Assembly (NCBI GenBank): GCA_022497155.1
Contig: MU385795.1
Coordinates: 1 to 64,000, forward strand
Direction: 5' to 3'
Length of the DNA: 64,000 bases
From: Whalleya microplaca
Taxonomy: Eukaryota > Ascomycota > Sordariomycetes > Xylariales > Xylariaceae
Position 1 is the stretch's first letter. Each line of letters starts with the position of its first letter. Under the pieces are notes generated by a model. The model saw nothing but the letters and a program-made list of their open reading frames with translations. It made no database searches and had not been told where the DNA came from. The translations under genes and the position numbers were made by a program. This document shows positions 1 through 12,541 of the stretch, piece after piece.

Positions 1-2600
1 AATTATATTTAATATATATATATTAAAAAAGTCCTTTTTATTAGTTATATTTTTATTATTTTTATAATAAAATTGCGTGATTTTTAAAAACGGAAAAAAT
101 AACTTGAGATTTTAAACGGCCCTATTTTTTTAACTACTAGCTTTACTTTCTCTCGCTTAAATTCCAGCATTTACTTTAATAGCTTTTTATAATATTTTTA
201 ACCTTTTAATAATTACATTATAGTTATAACATTATTTTTAATCCCACTTTATTATTTCTAAAAGCTTAAAATAAATATACAATTATAAAATATATAAATT
301 AATTATAAAATAATCAGTTTCTAATTAATTTTAATACTATATTTCCGATTATAAAGCGGCATAAGCCAGATAATAAGCTTTTTATTAATCCGAATACTTA
401 AAAAGCTCGGGAGCGAAAGAAAAATCTCGATCTTATAACTTTTAATATAAAAAAAGCCCGCTATAATTTAAAATAAGCAATTAAGCGACAATTCGATATC
501 TAGCAAAAAAAAAATCTTACTATAATTAATTGTAAAACCGAAATTTAAAAATAAGTTATAATAATATAAATCGAAATAAAGTAATATATATTTAATTATT
601 TTAAGATTATTTTTATTTTAATTTCCTTTAGTTCCGAAAAAAAAAAATATTTTAACTAAATTACGCGGAAATATTCCGAGATTTCCGAAGGTTTCGATAA
701 TAATAGCGCGGATTGGGTTAATATAAACGAAAGACTAGAAAAAAAGTACTATTTCCGTAACGAAAAGAATAACTTTAAATAATATAGCTCTACCGATTAA
801 TACTTTTACTCCTTTTTGCTAGTATATTTTTTATACTTAATTAAAAAAAATATCCTAAAATTTAATATATAAATTTAAAAAGTACGTTTAATATTTAATT
901 ATCTCGCAATTATTTTATAATTTTTATATATTTATAATTATTAAGTAACTTTTATTTTTTTAGGGAAACTTTAAATTACTTTATATTAAAAAATTAAACG
1001 AAAGCAACTCTTCTTTTTTGCTTATAGATAAATAAAATATAATAAAAGTAATAATTAAGTTTATTATTCGCGAACTTTTCCGCTTTCGAAAGTATATAAA
1101 CCTATACTTTTAAAAAAATAACCGCGAAAACGATATTAATATTAAAAATATATAAAAAGTTATTTAAAAAATAAATCAACTAATAGTTATAAGTCGTTAT
1201 AAAATTATTTTATAATTATTTTATTATTTTAATTTTTTTAGGGTACTAAATATAAACTTTACTATATATAAAAAACTAACTGGTATATTATTATCGATAT
1301 TTTATATACGAAACTTTATTAGTATAAAAATTATTTTAAGTAAATATTAAACGCTATTAATTTTATTATCGCTAATAAAAATCGGTTTAAAATATTATAA
1401 AACTAATAAATTATTTAGACAAAAAAAAAATTATATATATTTAAACCTACTTATACTTTTTTGCCCAAACTTTTTATATCGCTAAAAAAAAAACTTCTTT
1501 TATATTATTTATCCTACTTTATATTTTCCGATATTATAACTTAAAAACGATAATTTTTATTACGCTATATAAAATAAAAAAATATTAGTATTATTTGCGA
1601 CATTTAGGCATTTCGTTTAAGTAAAATTAGAAATAATATTTATTTTTAATAATCTCGTTTATTAAAACTAGCTAAAATTAAACTTATTATAATTTTAAAG
1701 TACGTTATTAATAAAATAATTATAAAATAATCTAATATATTATAATATTTATATTAATAAGGCACGTTTATATCTTAATTTTTACGGCAGCTTTTTTCCT
1801 AAAGTTACCGGATATAAAACTATTATTTAAACTAAACTAAAAAAGTTTTTAAATATAAATTAAATACCCGATACTTGTTTTTTTTTTATTACGTACTATA
1901 TTAGTTTCCCTAATTCCCGTTTTTATAAAAAGTTATTTAATTCGATTTAAAAAATATTATAAAAAATTATAAAATAGTTTTATAATAATATCGAAAAATT
2001 ATCGAATCGTTATTTCCTATTATCCGGATATATAAATAATTAATCCGATAAAAATATTAAAACTATTATTTATAAACTAATTTATCGTATTAGAAAATTA
2101 TTAAATAAGGCGTTTTTTAAAAAATTAATACTTTTTATAATACTATTAAAAAAAAACTCGATTTTTATTATAGCTAGCCGCGCATTAAAATTAGAAATAT
2201 TTAAATCAAGTCGGAAAAATGTAAATAATAAAAAACTTAATAGTTTCTTAGTTTTAACTTATTAACCGGAACGTAACTAATTAAATACTAATAAGCTATA
2301 ATAAAGTTAGTTTTTAATAATATCTAATTGCCTATAATTATTTTAATATTATTTTATTATATTAAAACTTACTTTTATAAGTAGCTATAATACGATTAAT
2401 TAATATTTTAATTTCTTATATAAGACTTAATAAGACTAAGTTTTTTTCGTAAAAGTCCTATAGAAGTCCTACGTATTTTTTAACTTGTGGGTAAGACTAT
2501 CGTAGGTAGTCCTATTAATTTTTATTGGTCCTATAAGACTCCTATGGGAAAAAAAAATTCCCATGGGAGTCCCACGGGACTATGGGACCAACCCCGTAGA
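1..2600. mobile_element. AT-rich, RIP-like degenerate repeat block
   Basis: This stretch is dominated by A and T, with very long runs of TA, AAT and TTA and almost no open frame, in sharp contrast to everything right of about position 2600. Such blocks in Pezizomycotina are usually old transposons destroyed by repeat-induced point mutation, which turns CpA into TpA on both strands. The residual islands are too degraded to name the element. The block continues past the left edge of the window. The RIP reading is inferred from composition; the transposon identity is unknown. Confidence 0.7.
2527..2589. repeat. Imperfect hairpin at the right edge of the AT-rich block
   Basis: Inner arms at 2538-2550 and 2558-2570 pair at 12 of 13 positions around a loop of seven A. 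Outer arms at 2527-2535 and 2581-2589 pair at 8 of 9. In both arm pairs the single mismatch is a T in the left arm where the right arm predicts C, in CpA context, which is the RIP change. Several copies of GTCCTA precede it (near 2455, 2468, 2505 and 2528), as in the subterminal repeats of DNA transposons. It may be the terminus of the destroyed element. Confidence 0.55.
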
Positions 2601-2953
2601 TAGGACTTGTACAGGTCTAAGGTGGTCATTGGCTCAAAGAATTTCTGCATGTCGATGACCAGTAGTGCTGTTTTCGCCATTGCTTCAGAAAGGAAGGTTG
2701 GTGATCACATACGGAATGATATAACACAGGCGAAATGGATCGAACTTCTTATTAAGCTGGCATTGAAGCTCGATGATGTAAAAGAGACTTGCGTTAACCC
2801 CCGGAGGGCACGTGACCGTGCGAAAAAAGAAAATTATCATATGAACATCAGGAGATCCTGCATTGGCGCCCACCACACCTTATCCTACCATACCGTCTAA
2901 TCCAAACCAGATATCAATTTCCTGTCCTGTAATTTAGCCCCCCATTTTGAAGT

Positions 2954-4720
2954 TCATGCTTGCCATCGTTTTGCGTGGGGCGCCATCGCGCCCAGCGCCA
3001 GAGACGACGCAAGGGGTGCGCTCGCGGCGGTCTCCTGGGCAGGCATCATGGTTGCGATATGTGCGGAGGTACCAGCCGGCGCTGTTGAATTAGCTAACCC
3101 TATAGCTAAAGACGTGCCATGGGTGGCAAGCGGAGCCGCGGAAGTGGCATTGAGATACGGCTGATCTGTCGGCACCGCGTGCACAGGCGGTAGAGCGAGA
3201 GATGTTTCATGGACCAAAGGCGGTGCAACGATAGTTTCATGAACCACGGCCGACGTCAAAAGCGGGTCATGGATTATGGGAACAACCACTGCAGTCGCAT
3301 GGCACGCGGCTGCTGCCTCAGTGACTGTAACATGGACAACCTCCGACACGGTGATCACATGCGGGGGCAATGTGACATGGACTACTTCATGTACCGTCGA
3401 AGGTGGAAGGGAAACATGTACTGTTTCTGTAAGTACTGACGTCTGGAGTTGTGTTTGCAGAACGCTCTCGAGTTCGGTCTTAGTAAGGGCAACTGTCTCT
3501 AGTTGCTTCGAGACCTCCGTCTTCGTAAGCGCGACTGTCTCTAGTTGCTTTGAGAATTCCGTCTTCGTAACCATCACTGACTTGACCACAGTAGTGGGCA
3601 CAGTGACGTGCACAGTCTCGACTTTTACCACTGTTGAGGGTGGTTGAGAGATATGCACAGTGCTGGTGCTTACAACAGTCTGGGGGGGAAGGGAGATATG
3701 GACAGTGCTAGTCTTCGTAACTGTCTGGGGTGGCAACGTGATGCTCTGGACTCTGGTTTCAATCTTTGTTGAAAGTTTTTCTATCGTGGAGAGTTTCGTT
3801 TCAGTAAGCACCTTCTCTTCCACCTTCGTTACTGGAATGGAAACATGTACAGTCTCTTTGATAGTGGATGGGGGTAGAGTAGAGAGTTTCGTTTCAGTGA
3901 GTACTTTCTCTTCCACTTTCGTCACTGGGATTGAAATATGCACCGTCTCTTTGATTGTAGACGGGGGTAAAGTAGAGAGTTTCGTTTCTGTGAGTACCTT
4001 CTCTTCCACCTTCGTGACCGGGATTGAAATATGTACTGTCTCTTTGATGGTAGATGGGGGTAAAGTAGAGAGTTTCGTTTGAGTGAGGACCTTTTCTTCC
4101 ACTTTCGTTATCGGAATGGTAACGTGGACAGTCTCTTTAATAGTGGAAGGGGGTAAAGTAGAGATTTTTGTTTCAGTGAGCACTTTCTCTTCCACTTTTG
4201 TCACTGGAATCGAAACATGAATAGTTTCTTTAATTGTGGATGGAGGTAAGGTTATCAGTTCTTTCTGTACCTCAGTTTGTGTGATATGAACAAGTTCGGT
4301 CACTGGTACATGAATTGTCTGGGGAGGAGGGGTCTATTTCGAGTATGGGAGTCAGCAGGGAGCTAGCAGGCAGTTTGATTAGAATCAGACCAGCAAAGCC
4401 TTGGGACTTACTTCTGTAATTTTTTCCGTAATTATTTCTGGTGGCAAGGTTTTTGTGATGTGAACAACCTCAGTTACTGGAACATGGATTGTTTCGGCTG
4501 GGAGTGTCTGCCATACCGTAAGTCAATAAGTGAGTAGAATGTTTCCCCGACAGAGGATAAGGAGTAGCTTCAAAAAGTAGCTTCAAGGGCTGCTCACCAC
4601 ATGGACAGTTTCATGGACAATCTCATGGACAGTCTCGACAGCAGCAGGCAGCTCCTCAGTAGCAGCTACAGCAGAAGCAAAGGCTAGAAGTGCCTGTAAG
4701 TAAATTCTTTGGGACAGCAT
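2954..4720 (-). CDS. Secreted mucin-like repeat protein, ETVHV-repeat family (unrecognised)
   Basis: Three exons, 4598-4720, 4412-4507 and 2954-4318, join in frame to about 527 residues. The donors are GTGAGC and GTAAGT and the acceptors are CAG. The first exon encodes a plausible signal peptide (MLSQRIYLQALLAFASAVAA). The mature protein is almost wholly Thr/Val/Pro/Ser-rich and built from variants of ETVHV followed by PPSTI. Five near-identical 31-residue units occupy about residues 96-250, followed by looser repeats with KTE and LPP motifs and an Ala-rich C-terminus (residues about 400-527). There is no obvious GPI signal: the end is MAPHAKRWQA. The composition suggests an extended, heavily O-glycosylated cell-wall or extracellular protein. 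Function is unknown. The gene lies only about 360 bp from the AT-rich block. Confidence 0.75.
3788..4252 (-). repeat. Five tandem 93-bp coding repeats
   Basis: Within exon 3 of the mucin-like gene, five consecutive 93-bp units each encode 31 residues beginning TLPPSTIKET and ending KVLTETK(L/I)S or KVLTQTKLS. The units differ by scattered, mostly conservative substitutions (HVSIPV, HVTIPI, HISIPV). The repeat length is a multiple of three, so gain or loss of units keeps the frame. Confidence 0.9.
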
Positions 4721-7700
4721 ATTCCTCTAAGACCGAAGAAAAGGCGATAAAGCAGAATCGGCTGAGAGTATGAATATTATAAGATTAGAGCGACCTAGCG
4801 CGTAATGGTATAGAAAAAGCGGCTCAGCCTCAGACCAAATGAATGTAGAGAATAGAAAAAAAGGGTAGCGGATCGACCGCGAAGAGAACTGAAGTGAAGT
4901 GAATAAACAACTGTGAAAACTAGGTAAAGGTAAGAAGGAAAAAAGAGTGATATCCCCAGTCCTCAAAGAGAATATGGGATGCAGGCCGCCAAGACTTATA
5001 CCACAGCTTTCTTGTTGTTATCCCTGTCTAAAATCATTGTTGCGAGTACAACGTAAAAGCGCAATGGTAAGCATTGGCATGATGAACTGAGATATCTGAT
5101 GGAAGCCTATGAGAAGTCCATAGAGGAGCCATTTGACGAAGCGGGAGAGCCATTATCCGTATATAAGCTAATGTTTTGTAACCTTAAGGAAGATCAAGTA
5201 TGGGGCTGCAGGTGTTCAACGCGTGCCACGGAAGCTATATCGGAGATAGCTATCATCTGAAGTTGGCCTTGGCCGGGGAGGTTCATGCAGATAGAACATG
5301 GGTGAGGCCCCAACGTATAAGCTCATTGGGACACAACCCGGGATACGAATGTGTTGGCAGGGACCTAGACTCTACTAAAGGTATCTAGGTAGCTTTATAC
5401 CCCGGTTTTCTAGGGCGTGGTCAGCTTGGGAGGTCGAGGTTTCATAGTTTTCCGGTTTCGCTTGGCATTCTGCCGAGCGCAACCCGGTGCACAAAACTTT
5501 GGGCGTGTTGAGACTTGATTGGTTGGAAGAGAGCCAAGGAGGACCCCGGCCTTTATCAAATATGCCTTAAGGATATCGGCTTCGGCAGAATTGAACAATT
5601 AGAAAGCTCAGCTCGCCAATGCTTGTACATATAACATTATAAAGTTTATATTCTTACTGGAAAACCCAAGACATTATTACAATCCTTGGCGTGTTTACTC
5701 CAGTATCAAGGGGAATTTTATGCCCCGGCCCGTTCAGCGCTAGCTCTAGATCTAGCTCTAGATAATGGGACTTATGGGGCTTTACGGGTAGAGCGGCGAC
5801 TTTCTTCTGAGGGTAATGCAGTACACAGCAATCCGTATAGTGAGCGGGAAAAGAAAAAAAAAACATATATGCTGGAGAAAAAAAGGGGAAACCCAGCTTG
5901 CCAACGTAGTATAAACTCACTCAGGCTCCATTAAAGTAAGCTCACCGCTGTATGTATGTATGTATGTACAATAGCAGGGCACTACCACAGATCAAGGCCG
6001 AACAGTACCATATATTGCGCACGTGCTTATTTCGGTCACATGCCTGAGGACTAGGTCGTAAGGTCGTAGGGGGACTACCTAGCAAATGAAAGAATAACTG
6101 ACAGCAGATAACAAACTACGCGGACGCACCCCAATCAAGAATCGGCTAGGCTACCTACAGCGGTGCTGTATGAAATGCAAACATAACTGCAACCTGCGCG
6201 GCCATTAAACAAGCATCGAAATCCAGCTCATATCAATTGAAGCAGCTCTCATATGCTGACAATGTAATGTCTATACCATCTGCAATGAGTGAGACTAGGT
6301 AAGGGTTTTTTACTCCATTTTTACTCAGGTCTGGCCTGCTTCAGGCATTACCCATTAATAACCACATAACTAATATGATATATACAAACAGCTGAAAACT
6401 TAGACCTAGATCTTGCGTATATCACTCTTCTGTTTCCCCTATATGCCGAATGAATATGACTTATTCTTTTATACCATTAGCGACTTCATTATCAGTGCTA
6501 CGTTTTATTATAATGTACTTTGGATACTTCCCAGTAGTTTTGCTTTTGGATATTAGGCTGCGTCTAATATTCGAATCATTTTACAACCTAGCTTTAGTTT
6601 CTACAGTTCCAATCGGCGATACTAATAAAGATTATCGGTGGTACTGGAAATTCAATATAAAGGCAGATGTAGATAGTGAATTACGTAAAGGGCATGGTGC
6701 TATAGCTAGGCCTCTTTTTATAAAACTAGACATTTCAGGCAGACTATGTCTTTGCTCATTATTTCAACTTATTACATTAACCGACTGGTAAAAATGGCCT
6801 TTTAAAGACACCATTCGTTATGAAAATTCGAAGCTCAAGACCTTTTCTTGGATGAATAGCGAGAAGCCCCCCTTCCTGATCAATTCGTGCGACATACATA
6901 GTATGTAGGACATGCCTGTGGAATTAGATCGTTCACTCCTTCCATAGCCAGCACACCCTTTCATCGTAGTCTTGTAATTGGCTTTGAACTGGGGTACCCT
7001 AATAAGCACCGAACCATTCTGCTCTCTATCTTGGCCAAAGGCAGCCGAAATGACTCTGACTCTCCTAGAATCCTTCATCCAACTCTTTATCGAGCTAACT
7101 TCGTGCCTACCATGTGACAAGGGCTGTAATAGGGCTTGGAATATATCAATTCAATAATAATTCTCTAGGGCCTCTGAGGGTGCTTCTGGGTTGCAATCTA
7201 ATCTGTATCGGCGTATGGTCTTATATAGACCTGCTACCACAGTACGTACTCTAGTACGCGTAATCTCTTGTTGCCTACATCGGCGTCGTCTGATGATCAT
7301 GCCTTTTGTTAGGCAGTAATACATTCCATCAGTAACGAATAACAACCAACAGCACCCAATATATGTACTCGTGCAGCATTCCTGCATCTCGTATAGCTTC
7401 CAACAGGTCTTGGTTCCAATAGCCGTGTGACATACCAACAAAAAGCGTGTAGTACAAGGCCAACCAAGAAAATCAGGCTGGAGGCCGCGCTTCCGCTACC
7501 TACAGCAATGCGGTTAGCATACTTGGTGATAGGTCATCTGTACCCGAAGTTCTATAATCGCAAGCGATGTTGCTACCTGTTTACGCCGGCCGTTAGCTGG
7601 GCAGATACTACCATAACTCCCTTCAAGGTCCCCGCCAAAACAGGTCTCGAACTACCAACAAATGAATTTAGCGCTTGAAGTACCTACTTCAATGATTTAC

Positions 7701-9270
7701 TGAATCTTTCAAGGAAAGGGCAGGTACGGCAGTCGACAGTCGAACATTCTTCCAGACCCCAAGAGTCACAGCCTGTTACGCAGAACCAGTCTCTTATATG
7801 ATAAAAAACACTATGGTGCTCGGAACTACTTGAGGAATTAGAAGGTAGCACATATAACAACTATTTAGTAGGGGCTAAGACTAGAAGTGATGAAACGGAC
7901 ACAGGTTATGAGTAATGTAGTAGTTATTATTAGAGAAGTATCATCGCTAGAATCTGGCTGAGGAGGGAGTCCTCCTATATACCAGCCACAGCTTGTGGGC
8001 CTTGGAGCCCCCTAGATTATCACAGCCACACATCCCCGTAACCCGTCAAGAAGTCTCATAATTACAGTGTGTGGAATGATCATCTAGGTGCGGCCGCGAC
8101 CACTCTAGTTGTCACAATAGAATTGTGTAAAGGTCTAAGATTTAAAGGATTTCTAACACCTTAGAGGATCTCTTTGAAGCAGCGTGGTTCGGATTAATTA
8201 TTGCTCCGAGTCCGAGATCCATTAGCTTAGGTACTGTGTGAGGCACAATAACTAATACCCCTATTATCGTGACAGGAAGTATTTATGAAGTACGAATTAC
8301 TTGGTGAAGTTGTGTCATGTATTAAGAATGATCTCTTTCACTGATGGAGAATGAATTGAATACTACTTATATAAGCAGGGCATACCCCGGGCTATTAATG
8401 GGACCTGCCGTGAAGTTCATTAGCCCCACGGGGTGCTATGTATGTGGGAAGGTGACCTGGGAAGGTGAGCTATAGATATATCAGCCTAGATTCAGAAATA
8501 GTGAAAGTGGTCGTCTGTCGGACTATAGGGGCGGTGGTTCTGTGCCTCACCAGCTGTGGCTATACAGTTGAGGTTATGCCCCCGAGGAATCTAATAATAC
8601 TTCCCTAAATAACTAATATTTCTTTCATTTCCATTTAAATAGTATCAAGGAGTGTCAGGGCTGACAATTCGGCGCGGATTTACAGGATCTAAGAGGTTCA
8701 GAAATCGGCTGTCACACGGACCAATTGGTCCGTGGTCACGTGATCGCCGTCAGGCTATTTAGGCCTGATCGGCTTCCCCTTATATACAAGAAAAACTTCC
8801 CTTCTTCCGGGACCTTAGGACCAAAGCCATTTATTATCAAGATGGGTATAACCCAAACCCTTATAATGAGCCCTTGTGACATCGGCCAATTAAAGCTCAG
8901 GTCAAGTTCCCCCATATACCAAACCTGGCATTTAACTGCAAATTGGGATAGAGTTCACATGCATGCTCGCATCGGTAGTAACACACTTGAATCGGAATGT
9001 GCCATATATCAGATCTTATTGTACTTTAGCTAGTAGCATTATCGCAACCGGGATTGGGCCCTTCAGAAATAGCCTGCCATCAGTAGCTAGTATCCATATC
9101 ATCCCATATCATCCAAAGGACCCCTAATGACCTCGGCGTTCATGTCGGATTTGCCATACCATCCATGGTATCATATACTATTCATACCACCCAGTTTTCA
9201 CCCAGGTCAAACGCCACCGACTCCCCAGCCTAGCTTTGCAGATCTCAGAGATATTGGCAAACTGATCCTC
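4721..9270. other. Gene-poor spacer with no supported gene
   Basis: No frame here has both a good start and coding character. Many short frames begin at non-ATG codons and overlap on both strands. One AT-rich frame (6450-6791) looks membrane-like but has no support. A short TATG microsatellite lies near 5948-5968, and a 20-bp perfect palindrome lies at 8715-8734. The sequence looks like decayed intergenic or transposon-derived DNA of mixed origin. Confidence 0.5.
8715..8734. repeat. 20-bp perfect palindrome followed by a TCACGTGA site
   Basis: CACGGACCAATTGGTCCGTG is its own reverse complement. It is immediately followed by GTCACGTGATC, which contains the E-box-like palindrome TCACGTGA at 8736-8743. 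No gene start is near enough to make this a clear operator. It could be a dimeric regulator site or a transposon end. Confidence 0.6.
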
Positions 9271-9783
9271 TTACTCCTCCTTGTCGTCGGCGCCGGCCTC
9301 TTCGTCTTCGTCGCCTGCGTCGCCTTTGTCAACAATAGTAGCAGCGCTGTCGGAGCCAGATGCATTGTCGGTGGTTTCCGGGGCAGCCGCATTTTCGGTG
9401 TTGGCATTGTCATTCTCGCTAGCAAACTCGCTTTCTAACTCGGGGACTTCTTCCGGCTCCTCTATCCATCTGGTTCTTCGGCAACGCTCGCAGCGATATT
9501 TAAGCTTGGCTTCTGTGACCCTCACCAGTCGCTTGAAAAGACCCGGGCCGCAGAGGACCGGCTCATTGGAATTATTCTTTCTCGTGGTTCCGCGTGCGCC
9601 ACATACGAACTTGACTCGTTCAGTAACATGGCCACATACGGCGCTTTCGTACTCGTAGGTACCACATGAGCAGTCTTCCGGGAGCTTGAGACGTCTGTAT
9701 GAGGGATCGGTATTAACTACCACCCTCTTCCGAACATCCTTCTTGAGGACGCCCTTTGTAATTACCTTGACTTCCTCGGCCAT
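9271..9783 (-). CDS. Small Cys-rich protein with acidic tail, unknown function
   Basis: A single-exon frame of 170 residues with a true ATG. The N-terminal half (residues about 1-105) is basic and carries CSC near residue 40, a CGH, further single Cys residues and a final CERC. This spacing could hold one or two zinc ions. The C-terminal third is strongly acidic and low in complexity (Glu, Asp, Ala, Asn) and ends DKEE. There is no signal peptide, so it is probably nuclear or cytosolic. Small zinc-binding proteins with a CGH motif are common among unnamed sordariomycete proteins, but I cannot assign a family. The coding frame is well preserved although the flanks on both sides are gene-poor. 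Confidence 0.65.
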   Translation of the reverse strand: MAEEVKVITKGVLKKDVRKRVVVNTDPSYRRLKLPEDCSCGTYEYESAVCGHVTERVKFVCGARGTTRKNNSNEPVLCGPGLFKRLVRVTEAKLKYRCERCRRTRWIEEPEEVPELESEFASENDNANTENAAAPETTDNASGSDSAATIVDKGDAGDEDEEAGADDKEE

Positions 9784-12541
9784 CTTGTTCCTGTGCTTTG
9801 CAGATCACGCTCGAGTAGGTTGTTGCGGTTGAGATTAGCCGCCAGGAAGATGGGTTAAGGCTGGCTGTGCTAGTAACGGTGATGTTGCGGCGACCGAGCT
9901 AGGCAGTTGGTGTTAGAGTCAATCGTAAACGAGCGAGATCTCAGGCAAGATGCAGTCTTAACAAGTCGGTGTTCTGCAATTCTTTTTATGAAAAGGTTGG
10001 CGCGGGTATATATATGGTTAGATTCCCCGTACGCTTTGCGTTCTTGCCTTGATTGTAGCACCTGCTCATCATTCACTCCTATCCTATTGTTGGTATATAC
10101 TCCATTATTCACTCTGTTTGCTACCCAGGTACCAAGTGCTCGAATTCGACCAATTGTTGATAAGGTTGCACCTGTCTGTTGTGAATCCATTTTCTGGGCA
10201 AGCAGGTAGGTTAGGAATACTCAGCGAATAACCAACGGATACAACAGAAGCAATGGCAGCCAGCATTTTCTACAATTTTGTATATACTTCAGGTTTAGCA
10301 GAAGGTTTGCTTCCATAGATCTTATTATAGGTACTAAGGTATATTGTGTGCCTGCTCTGTTGGTTTGATGTACCTGCTCTAGGTATCTTGGCCACCCAGC
10401 GTCACCTGATGCCGATACCCACATATGTACCTTCCGTATTGTTACGATTAATGGCCTATTGGTTTGCTGCCTTGCCCAGGCATTCAAATGGCTCGGGGAT
10501 TCGTGTATTCTGAGTTGGATTATTCCCTCTTCACATCCCCATACAATCCCCCTCCCCCCGGGCCAAAGCTATTGATACATTGTATTCCCCAATCGCCTAT
10601 TCCGTGGCTTCTTCTTGTTAATCACATGCACAAGCAATCATTTTATTCCTTCCTTGGACCCTAGGTAGATACCCAATGTTTTTCGATTGTTTTAATGCTC
10701 CACAGTTCCCCCTGTGCTTCTTTATTGTTATGCTGCGTACCAACCTGTTCACAACTAGCTAGGTAGGTAGTCCACCAAGCAGACCCGGAAAATTCTCATT
10801 GCTTCTACAATAACTCACGTCCCAAATGACTGAAAGAACTTGCAGTGGGTATATTTCTGACACAGCAGAAGTATATGACGTCTAGGTAGCTTCCAATGCT
10901 CTAGGTCAAGTTCTGTCAAATTTGGCCCATAATATGACAAGTCTTTCTTCCCCCTCCCATCCCACAAGTTCCATTGGCATCATGTATGACAACTTCCAAT
11001 GAACAAGAAAGAATATCCCTTTTTAGTTGGCCCGGACTTGGTCCAGCTACTAAGGACCTGCTTCTATTTGATTTTAGCAAGGCACATGATGGCAAGGGAT
11101 ATTTGATCAACTACCAGCTTGAAACGGTCACCTGGATGTTTTATCCCATAATAACTGCCGGTCATGAACTTCGAGATGATATGGTCAAGGGAAAAGGAGA
11201 CTTTTGGAAGGGACGAGCTCGATTCGGCTTGGGAGAATTAAACAGCATGCTCGAGTAGCCCGCAAACGTAAGACTATACTGTGAGGAAAGTGTATTTCAG
11301 CAATATCTCTACGGTTGGATCAAGCTACGAATTGATCCTCCAAGAGCTGTGTTTTATTACAATAATAGAATGAATTGCTTGGCGGAGAATAATGAATTCC
11401 AAAAATAGGAGGAATTATGTAGCGGGAGGGTTCCGGCATCTTGCGGCGGCGGAAAACTTGAACGGAACACGAAAGTCTTCGACTCCAAATCAGCTGCTAT
11501 TCCTTGCGCTCACTAGTTACCTAATACCTATGACTCAGGAGATGGCGATGCTGGATCATTGTCGATTGTCTCTTCAAGCTCAAGCTTAGTTACAGAGCAA
11601 AGAAGATTTCGGGTGCGCATGAATTACCTAATTCTCCATTATTGCGAGATGGGAAATTATCCTGGTAAATTAATGCTTCGGATTCTAGAGTCTGTGTATG
11701 TCTAGCAGGGAAAATTGAGGCTCCGAATTCTCGTTAGTTATCTGGTCCTGCGGTCTTCATAGAAAGGGGCCTGCACTGCTTAGAAGAGGAAAGATTTGAA
11801 AGCAGACTTAGGCTTCACCCCAAGCAAAAAGAGCAGAAAGTTAAAATCATGGGACAGGAGAAATAACTCCAAGGAGGATTAAAAAAAGGGATATAGTACC
11901 AATGAGAAGTACTAGTATCTGGCTTCGGAACCAAGGCTGTTTGATAGTATAAGTGTCTATGCATACCACGAAATATTAGGACTCTCCTTTATACCTTCAA
12001 GTTGATCACACCCGTACTCCCTTTTTCCGAGGTAGGTAGCCATTGCAATACCGATACTTGGACTTCATTCCAGTACGGAGCAAAGCAATAACATTAAAAG
12101 TAACCCGGTGGCTTGATCAGTGGAAGGTGAATATATTGCTATAGAGACCCCTTTGTATATAAAATTGGCGTTCAGAGGCTATCTCACCATTTTACTAGAT
12201 ATCTCTATATTTCTCCTGTTTTGTCCAGTAACACTGAGAGGCTTTTTGATAGTTCTGGGCGCTACCTAACCCTATTCCTTTTGTAATATAACCGTGCATC
12301 TGGGTACTGGACAAATCCGTAGGATAATTCAAAACATTGGGGTTTAGTGGCGAAGTTGACTTCAGCATCGAACATTGGCAGGTGATGTGCCCCAAAGATA
12401 ATCCTGGTTTCTAAGCAGCTCACTAAAGGCTGGCGAAGTCACTGCGCCGCTGACAGGAAATTGGCACGGTATCACCTACACCGCTGTTAGCTTTGGCCCT
12501 TGAAAACGTCACTTTTACAACAAATTCCATCGGTTTGTTCA
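9784..12541. other. Intergenic spacer with no supported gene
   Basis: No convincing gene was seen. A 90-residue plus-strand frame from the ATG at 10986 to 11258 is open and not low in complexity, but it has no recognisable domain, promoter or splice context. Short CTAGGTAGGT-type motifs recur here (near 10762 and 10884) as elsewhere between genes in the window. Confidence 0.45.

Noticed and set aside
3209..4082. Long plus-strand open frames across the mucin-like gene (for example 3276-3647 and 3660-4082)
   Set aside because: They are antisense shadows of the repeat-coding strand; the minus strand has the signal peptide, splice sites and continuous repeats.
6450..6791. 113-codon AT-rich hydrophobic frame
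   Set aside because: Low-complexity AT codons, no domain and no promoter or splice evidence; probably chance in AT-rich spacer.
8110..8274. Possible solo LTR bounded by TGTCACA and GTGACA
   Set aside because: The ends fit the LTR style, but there is no target-site duplication and no second copy in the window.
10986..11258. 90-codon plus-strand frame starting at an ATG
   Set aside because: No recognisable motif and no context; recorded only as a weak possibility.
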